Positions 7,369 through 15,923 of a DNA stretch of 64,000 nt are shown one piece after another. The notes under the pieces were generated by a model. That model was not told the origin of the DNA. It made no database searches and saw nothing but the letters and a program-made list of their open reading frames with translations. Positions within the stretch are counted from its first letter, which is position 1. The number at the start of each line of letters is the position of its first letter. The stretch is from Tautonia sp040717455 (GTDB lineage: Bacteria; Planctomycetota; Planctomycetia; Isosphaerales; Isosphaeraceae): positions 98,635 through 162,634 of the forward strand of contig NZ_JBFEFH010000014.1 in assembly GCF_040717455.1 (NCBI RefSeq). The letters are read 5' to 3'. A program made the translations under genes and the position numbers.

Positions 7369-9435
7369 ATGGCCATGATCCGATGCGTCCCCCTGACGAC
7401 CCTCGGTGTCGTCTCCATCCTGCTCCTCTCCGTCGGCCCCCAACTCCACGCGCAGACGTCGCTCGATGAGCGGCTCGACTCCTTGATCCAGTCCCATCAG
7501 GGGAAGGTGTCCGTCGCGGTCGAGCACCTGGAGTCGGGCGATTCGTACCGCAAGGACGCCGACCGCCCGATGCCGACGGCCAGCCTCATCAAGTTCCCCG
7601 TCATGGTCGAGGCCTACCGCCAGGCCGCCGAGGACGGGCTCGACCTGGACCAGGCCGTCACCCTGACGGAAGGGGATAAGGTCCCCGGCTCGGGGGTCTT
7701 GACGTACCACTTCTCCGACGGGGCCTCGTTCCCGCTCCGCGACGCGATCCGCCTGATGATCGCCTACTCCGACAACACGGCCACGAACCTCGTGGCCGAC
7801 GCCATCGGCCTCAAGGCCACGGCCGACACGATGGAGCGCATGGGCCTGCCCAACACCAAGCTCCACTCGAAGGTCTATCGCCGAGACACCTCCGTCTTCC
7901 CCGATCGCAGCCCCGAGTTCGGCCTCGGCAGCACCACGGCCGACGAGATGATCACCCTGCTCAAGCGGCTCCACGCCCGCGATCTCGTCGACGCCGATGC
8001 CTCGGAAGACATGTACGAGCACCTGCTCAACTGTCAGGATGAGAAGCTATTCAAGCGATTTCTTCCTGCCGGCACCAAGGTCGCGCACAAGACCGGGGCC
8101 GTCAGCCAGGTCCGCACCTCGGCCGGGATCATCGAGACCCCCGGCGGCCCCGTCGCCCTCTGCGTCCTGACGTCCGAGAACGAGGACACCCGCTGGACCG
8201 ACGACAACGCCGCCGAACGCCTCATCGCCCGCGTCGCCCGCGAGGTCTACGACCACTTCAACCGCCTGCCCGAAGCCTCGGAACCCGGGGAGGACGCCCC
8301 CGAGACGATCCGATTCGGCGCCAACGGCCCGGCCGTCGAGTCGCTCCAGCGTCGCCTGAACGCGGCGCTCGACCCGTCCCCCGGGCTGTCGGTCGACGGC
8401 GACTTCGGCCCGGCCACCCAGGCGGCCCTCATCCGCTTCCAGCGCCTCCGCAACCTCCCCACCAGCGGCCACGCCGACCCCGAGACCCTCGACGCCCTCG
8501 GCGCCGAGCCCGAGGCCGCCCCCTCCGTCCCGTCTCCCGAGGAGGTCAACGGCCGGGCCGAGGAGAAGGCCCCCGCCGACCCGATCGACGGCCCGCCGTT
8601 CGTCACCGCCAAGGCCTGGGTCGTCATCGACGCCGAATCCGGCGATCGGATCGGCGGCGACAACGACGACACGGCGCTCGACATGGCCAGCACCACCAAG
8701 ATCATGACCGCGCTGGTCGTCCTCCGCCTGGCCGAGGACGACCCGAGCATCCTCGACGAGGTCGTCACCTTCTCCGAGCGGGCCGACCGCACCTCCGGCT
8801 CGACCGCAGGCGTCCGGGCCGGCGAGCGCCTGACCGTCCGAGAGCTGCTCTACGGCCTGATGCTCCCCTCCGGCAACGATGCCTCCGTCGCCCTCGGCGA
8901 GCACTTCGGCGCCCGACTCGGCCCGATCGAGGACGACCCGCACGAGGTCGACCCGCTCCCCCGCTTCGTCGCCGCCATGAATCGCCTGGCGGTCGAGCTG
9001 GAGCTGCCCGACACCCGCTTCGCCAACACCCACGGCCTGACCGCCCCCGGCCACCACGCCAGCGCCCTCGACCTCGCCCGCCTGGCCCGGGTCGCCCTCG
9101 GCAACGAACTGTTCGCCGAGATCGTCTCCACCCGACGCCGCGGCTGCACCCTGTTCGACCCCGACGACGCCCCTCGCAACGTCGTCTGGCGGAACACCAA
9201 TCAACTCCTGCCGACCGACGGCTACGACGGCGTGAAGACCGGCACCACCAACGCCGCCGGCGCCTGCCTCGTCGCCCGGGGCGCTCGCGACGAAGACCGG
9301 GTCATCACCGTCGTCCTCGGCAGCACCTCGGGCGACGCTCGCTACACCGACGCCCGCAACCTCTTCCGCTGGGCCTGGACCACCCTCGGCCACTCCTCCG
9401 ACGCCCTCGCCACCGAGGCCGCCGCCGGCCGCTGA
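7369..9435 (+). CDS. Triple fusion: class A beta-lactamase-like, PG-binding and D,D-carboxypeptidase-like domains
   Basis: A 688-residue exported protein with a signal peptide to about residue 28. Domain 1 (30-300) has the serine beta-lactamase/transpeptidase motifs S72-L-I-K75, S134-D-N and K241-T-G, but I see no Glu-x-x-Leu-Asn of the class A omega loop. Domain 2 (about 315-380, RFGANGPAVESLQRRL onward) is a PG_binding_1 fold. Domain 3 (about 405-680) has S441-T-T-K444, S501-G-N and K623-T-G, matching S11 D-alanyl-D-alanine carboxypeptidases. The likely location is the periplasm, acting on peptidoglycan. ATG codons at 7369 and 7375 are both possible. The upstream open frame to 5338 is a high-GC extension without a signal peptide. 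Confidence 0.85.
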   Translation: MAMIRCVPLTTLGVVSILLLSVGPQLHAQTSLDERLDSLIQSHQGKVSVAVEHLESGDSYRKDADRPMPTASLIKFPVMVEAYRQAAEDGLDLDQAVTLTEGDKVPGSGVLTYHFSDGASFPLRDAIRLMIAYSDNTATNLVADAIGLKATADTMERMGLPNTKLHSKVYRRDTSVFPDRSPEFGLGSTTADEMITLLKRLHARDLVDADASEDMYEHLLNCQDEKLFKRFLPAGTKVAHKTGAVSQVRTSAGIIETPGGPVALCVLTSENEDTRWTDDNAAERLIARVAREVYDHFNRLPEASEPGEDAPETIRFGANGPAVESLQRRLNAALDPSPGLSVDGDFGPATQAALIRFQRLRNLPTSGHADPETLDALGAEPEAAPSVPSPEEVNGRAEEKAPADPIDGPPFVTAKAWVVIDAESGDRIGGDNDDTALDMASTTKIMTALVVLRLAEDDPSILDEVVTFSERADRTSGSTAGVRAGERLTVRELLYGLMLPSGNDASVALGEHFGARLGPIEDDPHEVDPLPRFVAAMNRLAVELELPDTRFANTHGLTAPGHHASALDLARLARVALGNELFAEIVSTRRRGCTLFDPDDAPRNVVWRNTNQLLPTDGYDGVKTGTTNAAGACLVARGARDEDRVITVVLGSTSGDARYTDARNLFRWAWTTLGHSSDALATEAAAGR

Positions 9436-9457
9436 CCTCGCGGAGCCATCGCCGCCC

Positions 9458-9877
9458 ATGCCGTACGACGACGACGACGACGACGATCCCGACCCCGACG
9501 ATTTCGGCCGACCCGGCGCACCCGGAGTCCGGTTCTCCGCAGGAGACGACGACCCGGCGCCGGTCGCCCTCTGGTACGGCACGTTCGACGTGATGCTCCG
9601 CGGCCTGCACGATCTCTGGTGGTGCGACCGCCGGATCAAGCGTCTGGCGATCCTGGGCGACTGGATCGCCGACCGCGGCCTGTTCGACCCCGAAATCGGC
9701 CGATCCGTGCTCAACGACCCGTCCGAAACGCTGGCCGCGCTCCGACTGCTCCGCGATCGCTTCGCCCGCGACACAATCGAACCGGGAGACGAGGTCGATG
9801 CCGCCCTCGTCTCCTTGATTCGTTGCCTATCCGAGGCCATCGCCCAGGATCAACCGGTCCTGATTGATCGCATCTGA
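9458..9877 (+). CDS. Hypothetical protein with poly-Asp N-terminus
   Basis: A 139-residue protein starting 23 bases after the penicillin-interacting gene. It begins with PYDDDDDDDPDPDDF and continues with a mostly helical part (YGTFDVMLRGLHDLWWCDRR, then IKRLAILGDWIADRGLFDPE). It has no signal peptide or membrane segment. It is convergent with asnB, with only 5 bases between the stops. I do not recognise the family. It is judged real from its position, sensible composition and the lack of a better frame there. Confidence 0.6.
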   Translation: MPYDDDDDDDPDPDDFGRPGAPGVRFSAGDDDPAPVALWYGTFDVMLRGLHDLWWCDRRIKRLAILGDWIADRGLFDPEIGRSVLNDPSETLAALRLLRDRFARDTIEPGDEVDAALVSLIRCLSEAIAQDQPVLIDRI

Positions 9878-9882
9878 TCAAA

Positions 9883-11919
9883 TCAAGCGCTGGCCGCCGT
9901 CGCCGCGTGAGGTCCGAAGACCGAGGCGTCGGGGATCGCCAGGTCCGCCCGGTTGAGCGTCGGTGCCGACCACGTCGGCAGGTCGCAGAGCCCCCCGCCG
10001 CAGTACGTGTGATGCCAGAGCTGCGTGGCGACGACCATCGTCAGGCTCAGGTCCATGCCCCCTTGCCGCGGCGTGACCCGGGGGAACCACCGGCGTCGGG
10101 CGACCTCGGCCGCGACCGACTCGGCGTCGAAGAATCCGGTCCGGAGGAGCGATTCGGGGCTGAGCAACTGGTCGACCCATCCCGGACGGTGCGGGCCGAG
10201 GAAGGTCCGCGACAGGCTGGCGCGGAACATCTCCTTGGGTCGGCTCGCCGTTTTTTCGCCGATCGGGCTGGGCAAGACGCGCCGGGCGACCTGGCGGAGC
10301 AGCCACTTGTCCGTCTTGCCCCGCAGCTTGTATTCCGGGGCCAACCCGGCGCAGAAGGCGGTCACGTCCTCGTCGAGCAGCGGATACCGCGTCTCGACCG
10401 AGGCGTTCATCGCCACGCGGTCCCCCTTGCCGGCCAGGAGCAACCCCGGCAGCATCACCTTGTAGCCGAGGTAGAGCGACTGGTGCAGCGGGTGCCAGCG
10501 CCCGAAGCGGTCGTGGCTGATCCCCATGTCCTCGCCGTAGGCGCTATACCCATCAATCGAGGACCACATCGACTCCGAATACACGCGAGCACGCGATTGC
10601 CCGAGCATGTCGTACAGCTCTTGCTGGGCGACGCGAGCCCCCCGGACCGGGAACCTCGGGTTGCGGGCCCTCGGGTCGGTCGAGATCCGGTTGAGGAACC
10701 ACTCGCGGCCGATCCGGGGGACGGTCTCCCCCCATCGGGCCTTGAAACGGTCGCGCATGGCGTGCATCCGGTGCCACGGATAGCCGGCCATCGCCTCGTC
10801 GGCCCCCTCGCCGGTCAGGGCGACCTTGTAGCCGGACTGGTGAACCGATTGGGCCAGCCGAAGCAGGGTCGCGCAGGCGGTGTCCATCACCGGCATCTCG
10901 GCGGCGGCGATCAGCTCGGGATACGTCTCGGCGATCCGAGCCTTCGACATTTCCACGAGCGTCAGGGGCGATCCCACCCCGGCCGCCGCCTCGCTCGCCT
11001 TGGTTCGTTCGTCCGGCCCGGCGCGGTCGAGCGCGACCGAGAAGGCGGGCAGGGGGGTCCCCCGCTCCTGCCCCGCCACGCCCAGCACGATGGCCGAATC
11101 GAGCCCCCCGCTGATGTAGCTGACCACCGGCACGTCCCCGCGCAATCGGCGTCGGACGGCGTTGCGGATCAACCCCTCGAATTCCTCGATCAGGCCCTCG
11201 ACGTTCTCCTCACGCCGCTCCTCGCCCGCGTCGGGGAATTCCAGGTCCCAGTACGTGATCTCGTGCTTGCGGCCCGATTCGCTGTCGACCCGCAGGAAGT
11301 GCCCCGGCGGCAGCAGGTGGACGTCCCGGAAGCAGGTGCGCCGGATGCTCGCCGAGAAGGTGTTGAAGAACGAATCCAGCCCCTTCGGGTCGGGGATCGG
11401 GTCTACCAGGCCCGAGGCCAGCAACGCCTTGATCTCCGACCCCCACAGGAGCCACCCGTCCCGCTCGGCGTAGAACAACGGGCAGATGCCCACCCGGTCG
11501 CGGGCCAGGTGGACGGTCCGGTGGTTGCGATCCCAGAGCGAGACGGCGAACTGCCCCTTCGCGGCGCGGAAGGCCCCCTCGCCGTAGTCCTCGAACAGGT
11601 GGACCCAGACCTCCGTGTCGCATCGCGAGTGGAGCCGGTGCCCCTGGGCAATCAGGTCGCGCCTCAGCAGGTCGTCGTCGTACAGCTCGCCGTTGAAAGC
11701 GACCCAGATCGAGCCGTCCTCGTTCGCCATCGGCTGGAAGCCGCCGTCGAGGTCGACGATCGAGAGCCGCCTGGCCCCCAGGAACACCCCCGGTTCCCGG
11801 TGAATCCCCTCCGCGTCCGGCCCCCGATGCTCGATCGCCCGGGTCATGGCCACGGCCCGATCGAGCGGGAAGGTCCGACGGGCCCCGGTCAGGTCCACTG
11901 CGCCAGCGATGCCACACAT
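9883..11919 (-). CDS. asnB: Asparagine synthase (glutamine-hydrolysing)
   Basis: A 678-residue protein. The start at 11919 gives MCGIAGAVD, which places the catalytic Cys at position 2 as needed for a class II glutamine amidotransferase, and GAGGA precedes it. The N-terminal glutaminase half contains LSIVDLDGGFQPM and NEDGSIWVAFNGELYDD. The C-terminal half has the ATP-pyrophosphatase loop (VSYISGGLDSAIVLG) and ALTGEGADEAMAGYPWHR. It converts aspartate, glutamine and ATP to asparagine, glutamate, AMP and PPi in the cytoplasm. Members of this family also act in exopolysaccharide or peptide modification, so true asparagine supply is likely but not proven. Confidence 0.92.
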   Translation of the reverse strand: MCGIAGAVDLTGARRTFPLDRAVAMTRAIEHRGPDAEGIHREPGVFLGARRLSIVDLDGGFQPMANEDGSIWVAFNGELYDDDLLRRDLIAQGHRLHSRCDTEVWVHLFEDYGEGAFRAAKGQFAVSLWDRNHRTVHLARDRVGICPLFYAERDGWLLWGSEIKALLASGLVDPIPDPKGLDSFFNTFSASIRRTCFRDVHLLPPGHFLRVDSESGRKHEITYWDLEFPDAGEERREENVEGLIEEFEGLIRNAVRRRLRGDVPVVSYISGGLDSAIVLGVAGQERGTPLPAFSVALDRAGPDERTKASEAAAGVGSPLTLVEMSKARIAETYPELIAAAEMPVMDTACATLLRLAQSVHQSGYKVALTGEGADEAMAGYPWHRMHAMRDRFKARWGETVPRIGREWFLNRISTDPRARNPRFPVRGARVAQQELYDMLGQSRARVYSESMWSSIDGYSAYGEDMGISHDRFGRWHPLHQSLYLGYKVMLPGLLLAGKGDRVAMNASVETRYPLLDEDVTAFCAGLAPEYKLRGKTDKWLLRQVARRVLPSPIGEKTASRPKEMFRASLSRTFLGPHRPGWVDQLLSPESLLRTGFFDAESVAAEVARRRWFPRVTPRQGGMDLSLTMVVATQLWHHTYCGGGLCDLPTWSAPTLNRADLAIPDASVFGPHAATAASA

Positions 11920-12513
11920 GATGCGATCCTCAACGAAGCAGCCGGGCGAAGTCACACGGGTGCCGATCGATGCGCGGCCGGCACCCGCCGGCCAGGTCCG
12001 TCCACCCGCACCGGACCGAAGCACGTGACCTCTCGGTCGCTCAGTCCCGCGACGAGACGCGAACCCAGGGGATTTATACCATATGGAGAGAATGCGGGGC
12101 GGGGCGTGTTCGTCTCGGGTGTGCCGGTTGTAGCGGTTGTCGGGGTGGCGCGTCCGCCCCGGGCTCGGCTCGGCTCCAGAACCCCCCCCGTTGCACGACC
12201 AAGGACGATCTTGACCGTTCTCGCGGATTTGCTTAAGGTCCGCTCCCGGTCAGCCGCCTCCACCGCACCGGTCCGCCCCCGTCGGGGGTGGACACTCCCT
12301 TCCCGATCGACCCCGAGCGGTTGGAGCGCCGGCCGAGAATGGTCTTCGGAATCGTCCAGGCGGGGTGATCCTCGCGTCGGGCGTCCCGCCAAAGGGGGCC
12401 CCGACCCGATCGCCCGAACGGGTGCCCGCGCCGGTCCTCGGCGGCGGGCGAAGGGGCGTCTCGGGGCGCCCCGATACGGTCAACACAGCAGTCACAGGCA
12501 AGGAGGCCAGGTG
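11920..12513. other. Divergent intergenic region between asnB and the FlgI-like gene
   Basis: The gap is 594 bases. A single A/T-rich spot near 12072-12085 (TTATACCATATGG) reads as an extended -10 on the minus strand (TGGTATAAA) pointing to asnB, but no matching -35 is clear. I see no gene here. Confidence 0.4.
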
Positions 12514-14472
12514 ATGCGACGCGGCGATCGACGCGCGGTCCCGGCGAGGGCCTTGGTGGGGTTCGGCGTGGCGATCCTCCTGATCGGCGCCCCGGCAGCG
12601 GTCCTCGGGCAAGACACCGATCAGAAGGTCGTCGACATCGCCGAGCCCCTGGGCTTCGGGCAGAAGGTCGTCGAGGGGGTCGGCCTGGTCATCGGCCTGG
12701 CCGGGACCGGCTCGGAACCCCGGCCTTCGTCCTATCGCGAGAAGCTCGAGACCGAGATCAAGCGCAACCCCGAGCTCGACGTCCAGTCGATCCTCGGCGA
12801 CCCGCTCCAGCGGACATCATTGGTGGTCGTCCGCGCCCGGATCACCGCCGGCATCTCCCCCGAGGACGAGCTGAACATCGAGGTCCTGCTCCCGCCCGAC
12901 AGCGAGACGACCAGCCTCGAGGGCGGCTTCCTCATGGGGACCTGGCTCAATGAGATCGCCATCGCCTCGGGCAACCAGCTCGACGGCAAGCCGATGGTCT
13001 ACGCCTACGGCCCGGTCATCACCGGCAACGCCGACGCCCCCGACGACCCGAAGGTCGGCCGCGTGCTCGGCGGCGGCCGGATCAAGCAGGAGATCCCCTA
13101 CGTCCTGCTCATCAACGACCGCTACCGCAGCGGGGGCGTGGCCAAGCAGCTCCAGGACCTCATCAACCAGCGGTTCCAGTACCGCGACGGCCGCTTCAAG
13201 AAGGGAGTGGCGACGGCCAAGACCGACAACACGATCGTCCTGAACGTGCCGAAGCGCTACCACCACAATCAGCTCCGCTACCTCCAGGTCCTCGCCCAGA
13301 TTCGCCTGAAGCGCACGCCGGAACTCCAGGATGAGCGGCTCGAAACCTGGGGCAAGGAGCTGCTCGACCCCAAGACCGCCGGCGAGGCCGCGTTGAAGCT
13401 CGAATCGATCGGCGGCATCGCCTCCCCGGTCCTGGCCGGCGCGCTCACGAGCGACCATCCCCAGGTCCGCTTCTTCGCCGCCGAGGCCCTGGCCTACCTC
13501 GACGACGCCGCCGGCACCGACGAGCTGGTCAAGGCGATCATCGAGCAGCCCGGCTTCCGCACGATGGCCCTGGCGGCCCTCGCCTCGATGGACCAGCCGG
13601 CCGGCATCGTCCGGCTCCGGACCCTCATGAACCAGAGCGACCCGGCCATCCGGTACGGGGCCTTCAACGCCCTGCGGACGGCCGACCCGGGCGACCCGTA
13701 CCTCGGCCGGACCCGGGTCCTCGGCTTCCTCGAAGAGCGACGACGCTCCGCCGAGGCCGACGACCCGATGAGCCTCCAGGTCGGGGCCGAGGCCGCCCCC
13801 CCGATCCGCCACGATCCCCCCCGCGAGGACCCGTTCGAGCTGTACGTCGTCCGGGCAGACGGGCCCCCCATGATCCACGTCAGCCGGACCCGACGCCCCG
13901 AGATCGTCCTGTTCGGCGAGGGCCACCTGCTCGAGACCCCCGTCGTCCTCGGCGGGACCGGCCCGATCCTGCTCAACGCCGCCCGGGGAGACCGCCGGAT
14001 CGAGGTCTCCCGGATCGAACTGACGGGGGCACCCCCCCAGGTCCTCTCCTGCTCGAACGACCTGGTCGAGGTCGTCCGATGCGTCGCGGCGCTCGGGGCG
14101 ACCTACCCCCAGGTCGTCTCGATCCTCCAGGGGGCCCACACCCAGGCCAATCTCGAGGCCGACCTGCAGATCGACTCCGCCCCCAACGACGTCCAGGAGT
14201 ACGACCGGGCCCTGCTCACCGGCAAGGACGTGGTCAAGGACGACGCCGTGGCCCCCGCCTCGTTCGAGGACGAGGGATCGGACCGCCGACGCGGACTCGG
14301 CTTATTCAAGCGCCTTCGCCCGGGGGGCAATGCCGAGAAGCCCCGGGACGAGGAGCCGGAAAGCGATCTCGAAGCCGAATTGGGGATCGATCCCCAATTC
14401 GAGGCGCCCGAGCCCCGGCGTCCCGGCCTCCTGAGCCGTTTCCGCAACCGTGACGGCGACCCCGATCGCTGA
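12514..14472 (+). CDS. FlgI-like (flagellar P-ring family) protein with inserted HEAT repeats
   Basis: A 652-residue exported protein with AAGGAGG 7 bases before the ATG and a signal peptide to about residue 32. Residues 45-70 (VVEGVGLVIGLAGTG) match the conserved N-terminal part of FlgI. ISPEDELNIEVLLPPDSETT, then SLEGGFLMGT, and GGRIKQEIPYVLL follow the FlgI order. Residues about 519-550 (VEVVRCVAALGATYPQVVSI onward) match the FlgI C-terminal segment. Between them, at about 295-399, lie HEAT-like helical repeats (VRFFAAEALAYLDDAAGTDE), and there is a charged C-terminal tail. No other flagellar gene lies nearby. The FlgI kinship is inferred from recalled FlgI sequence; the role may be a non-flagellar periplasmic ring. 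Confidence 0.75.
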   Translation: MRRGDRRAVPARALVGFGVAILLIGAPAAVLGQDTDQKVVDIAEPLGFGQKVVEGVGLVIGLAGTGSEPRPSSYREKLETEIKRNPELDVQSILGDPLQRTSLVVVRARITAGISPEDELNIEVLLPPDSETTSLEGGFLMGTWLNEIAIASGNQLDGKPMVYAYGPVITGNADAPDDPKVGRVLGGGRIKQEIPYVLLINDRYRSGGVAKQLQDLINQRFQYRDGRFKKGVATAKTDNTIVLNVPKRYHHNQLRYLQVLAQIRLKRTPELQDERLETWGKELLDPKTAGEAALKLESIGGIASPVLAGALTSDHPQVRFFAAEALAYLDDAAGTDELVKAIIEQPGFRTMALAALASMDQPAGIVRLRTLMNQSDPAIRYGAFNALRTADPGDPYLGRTRVLGFLEERRRSAEADDPMSLQVGAEAAPPIRHDPPREDPFELYVVRADGPPMIHVSRTRRPEIVLFGEGHLLETPVVLGGTGPILLNAARGDRRIEVSRIELTGAPPQVLSCSNDLVEVVRCVAALGATYPQVVSILQGAHTQANLEADLQIDSAPNDVQEYDRALLTGKDVVKDDAVAPASFEDEGSDRRRGLGLFKRLRPGGNAEKPRDEEPESDLEAELGIDPQFEAPEPRRPGLLSRFRNRDGDPDR

Positions 14473-15120
14473 GCCGCCTCGCGGCATCCGCAACGCCACA
14501 ACCCCTTGAGGCCGGATCGCATCCGGTCCTCAAGGGCCACTCGCCGCCCCCGAATTCCGAGGCCGATTCCCCCCGCCCCTCCGCACGTCCCGACCGGCCG
14601 GAACAGCCGTATTGACGGCCCCGCCCGGCACGATTCCCCCCCCGGCGACCCCCGGTACACGTCTCCCGACCGGGCTTGTGTTGTAACCCTCCCTAAAGTC
14701 GCCGGCCGCGCCGATCGAAAATTAGTCTTGACGGTCAGGTCCGCTACCGCAAGGAGGCGAGCGAACCCCCCTCCGGGTGACCTGAACCGGGCGGCCTGCA
14801 TGACGCGGTGTCAGCGGGTCGGTTCCTGAGCCGTGCTCTGGCGGCAGGGCGTTTCGAGGCCCCGCCGCCGTGCACTGCAACGGAGCGATCGGTCCCTGCG
14901 ATCCACGGATGGTGACGGTTGAGTCGATTGGTTGCCCGCCGACGTCCGCTCGCCCCGGACCCGGCACGTCCTCGGCAACCCGATCCGCCGACCCCGGCCG
15001 ACGCGGCCGGAGCTGGCGACGCTCCCCGTCCGCGTCGGATCGGGCCGGCCCGGCCCCAGGAGGGGGTCTCGGACACCTCCGAGGTCTCTCACGTACTCCG
15101 ATCCGAGTGGAGTCCTCGAT
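14473..15120. other. Intergenic region before the HTH-receiver gene
   Basis: The gap is 648 bases. It starts with a strong hairpin (annotated separately). A less GC-rich patch at 14690-14735 contains GAAAATTAGTCTTGACG, which may carry a promoter element, but I could not pair it with a -10. No gene is visible. Confidence 0.4.
14503..14536 (+). terminator. Hairpin after the FlgI-like gene
   Basis: CCCTTGAGGCCGGAT (14503-14517) pairs with ATCCGGTCCTCAAGGG (14521-14536) across a 3-base loop, with one bulged base. It starts 31 bases after the stop codon. There is no T run, so it is a likely rather than certain intrinsic terminator. Confidence 0.6.
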
Positions 15121-15693
15121 ATGAAGAAGGTTTATACGACTGGTCAGGTCGCCAAGATCTGCAAAGTTGCGCCCCGAACCGTGAGCAAGTGGTTTGATTC
15201 CGGCCGACTGCGGGGCTATCGCATCCCCGGTTCGCAGGATCGCCGCATCCCCCGGGATAACTTGCTGCGATTCCTCAAAGAATACGGGATGCCCCTCGGC
15301 GAGCTCGAAGCCGAGGTCTACAGCAAGGTCCTGGTGGTCGGGGCCGACGGCCCGCTCCAGTCCATGCTCCGCGACCACCTCCGCGAGACCGAGGACTTCC
15401 GCCTCGAAGTCGCCGCGTCCGGATTCGAGGCCGGCATCCGTGCCGAGAGCTTCCACCCGGATTGCATCATCATCGACATGGCCATCGGCCGCATCGAAGC
15501 CGGCCAGATCGCCCAGAACCTCAAGCGAAGCGAAGATCACGCCAACACCGTCCTCATCGCCCTGACGAGCGACGAGCCCGGCGACGAGATCTACCGCCTC
15601 GGCTTCAACGACGGCTTCAAGAAGCCCTTCGACGGCGCCCTGCTCGCCGAACGGGTCAAACGCCTCATCGCCCAGAAGAAGAACGAGGACTGA
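15121..15693 (+). CDS. MerR/excisionase-type HTH protein with C-terminal receiver domain
   Basis: A 190-residue protein. Residues 1-55 (YTTGQVAKICKVAPRTVSKW, later GYRIPGSQDRRIPRDNLLRF) form an excisionase/MerR-type winged helix-turn-helix. Residues 66-185 form a CheY-like receiver with the phosphoacceptor Asp119 (CIIIDMAIG), Thr149 (LIALTSDE) and Lys168 (FKKPF). The N-terminal acidic pair is reduced to one Asp (VVGADG). The order, DNA-binding domain first, is the reverse of classical response regulators. I chose the ATG at 15121, which starts directly at the HTH. No partner kinase lies next to it. Confidence 0.82.
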   Translation: MKKVYTTGQVAKICKVAPRTVSKWFDSGRLRGYRIPGSQDRRIPRDNLLRFLKEYGMPLGELEAEVYSKVLVVGADGPLQSMLRDHLRETEDFRLEVAASGFEAGIRAESFHPDCIIIDMAIGRIEAGQIAQNLKRSEDHANTVLIALTSDEPGDEIYRLGFNDGFKKPFDGALLAERVKRLIAQKKNED

Positions 15694-15923
15694 TCGCCCG
15701 CGATCGCCCTTCGTTCCGTTCGACTGCGTTCTCGGGCCCCTTCGGGATCTCCCGGCCTCGTCGCCGGGGACGTCCTTTCGGGGCCCGCGATCGTTTCCGG
15801 GATGGCCCAGGGCCCGAACCTTTGGCATCGCCGCGCCGCTCGCGGTTATGATGCTTGGCGATCGCGCCGTTGCCCGGCCACGTGATTGATCGCCCGATCG
15901 CCCCCCAGGCCCGATGCCCTCCG

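Noticed and set aside
9907..12513. A long open frame extending the FlgI-like gene upstream
   Set aside because: It is antisense to asnB, and the ATG at 12514 has a full AAGGAGG and begins a signal peptide.
14690..14760. TTGACG and nearby A/T-rich bases as a promoter for the HTH-receiver gene
   Set aside because: No -10 element at a proper distance could be found, and the gene lies nearly 400 bases away.
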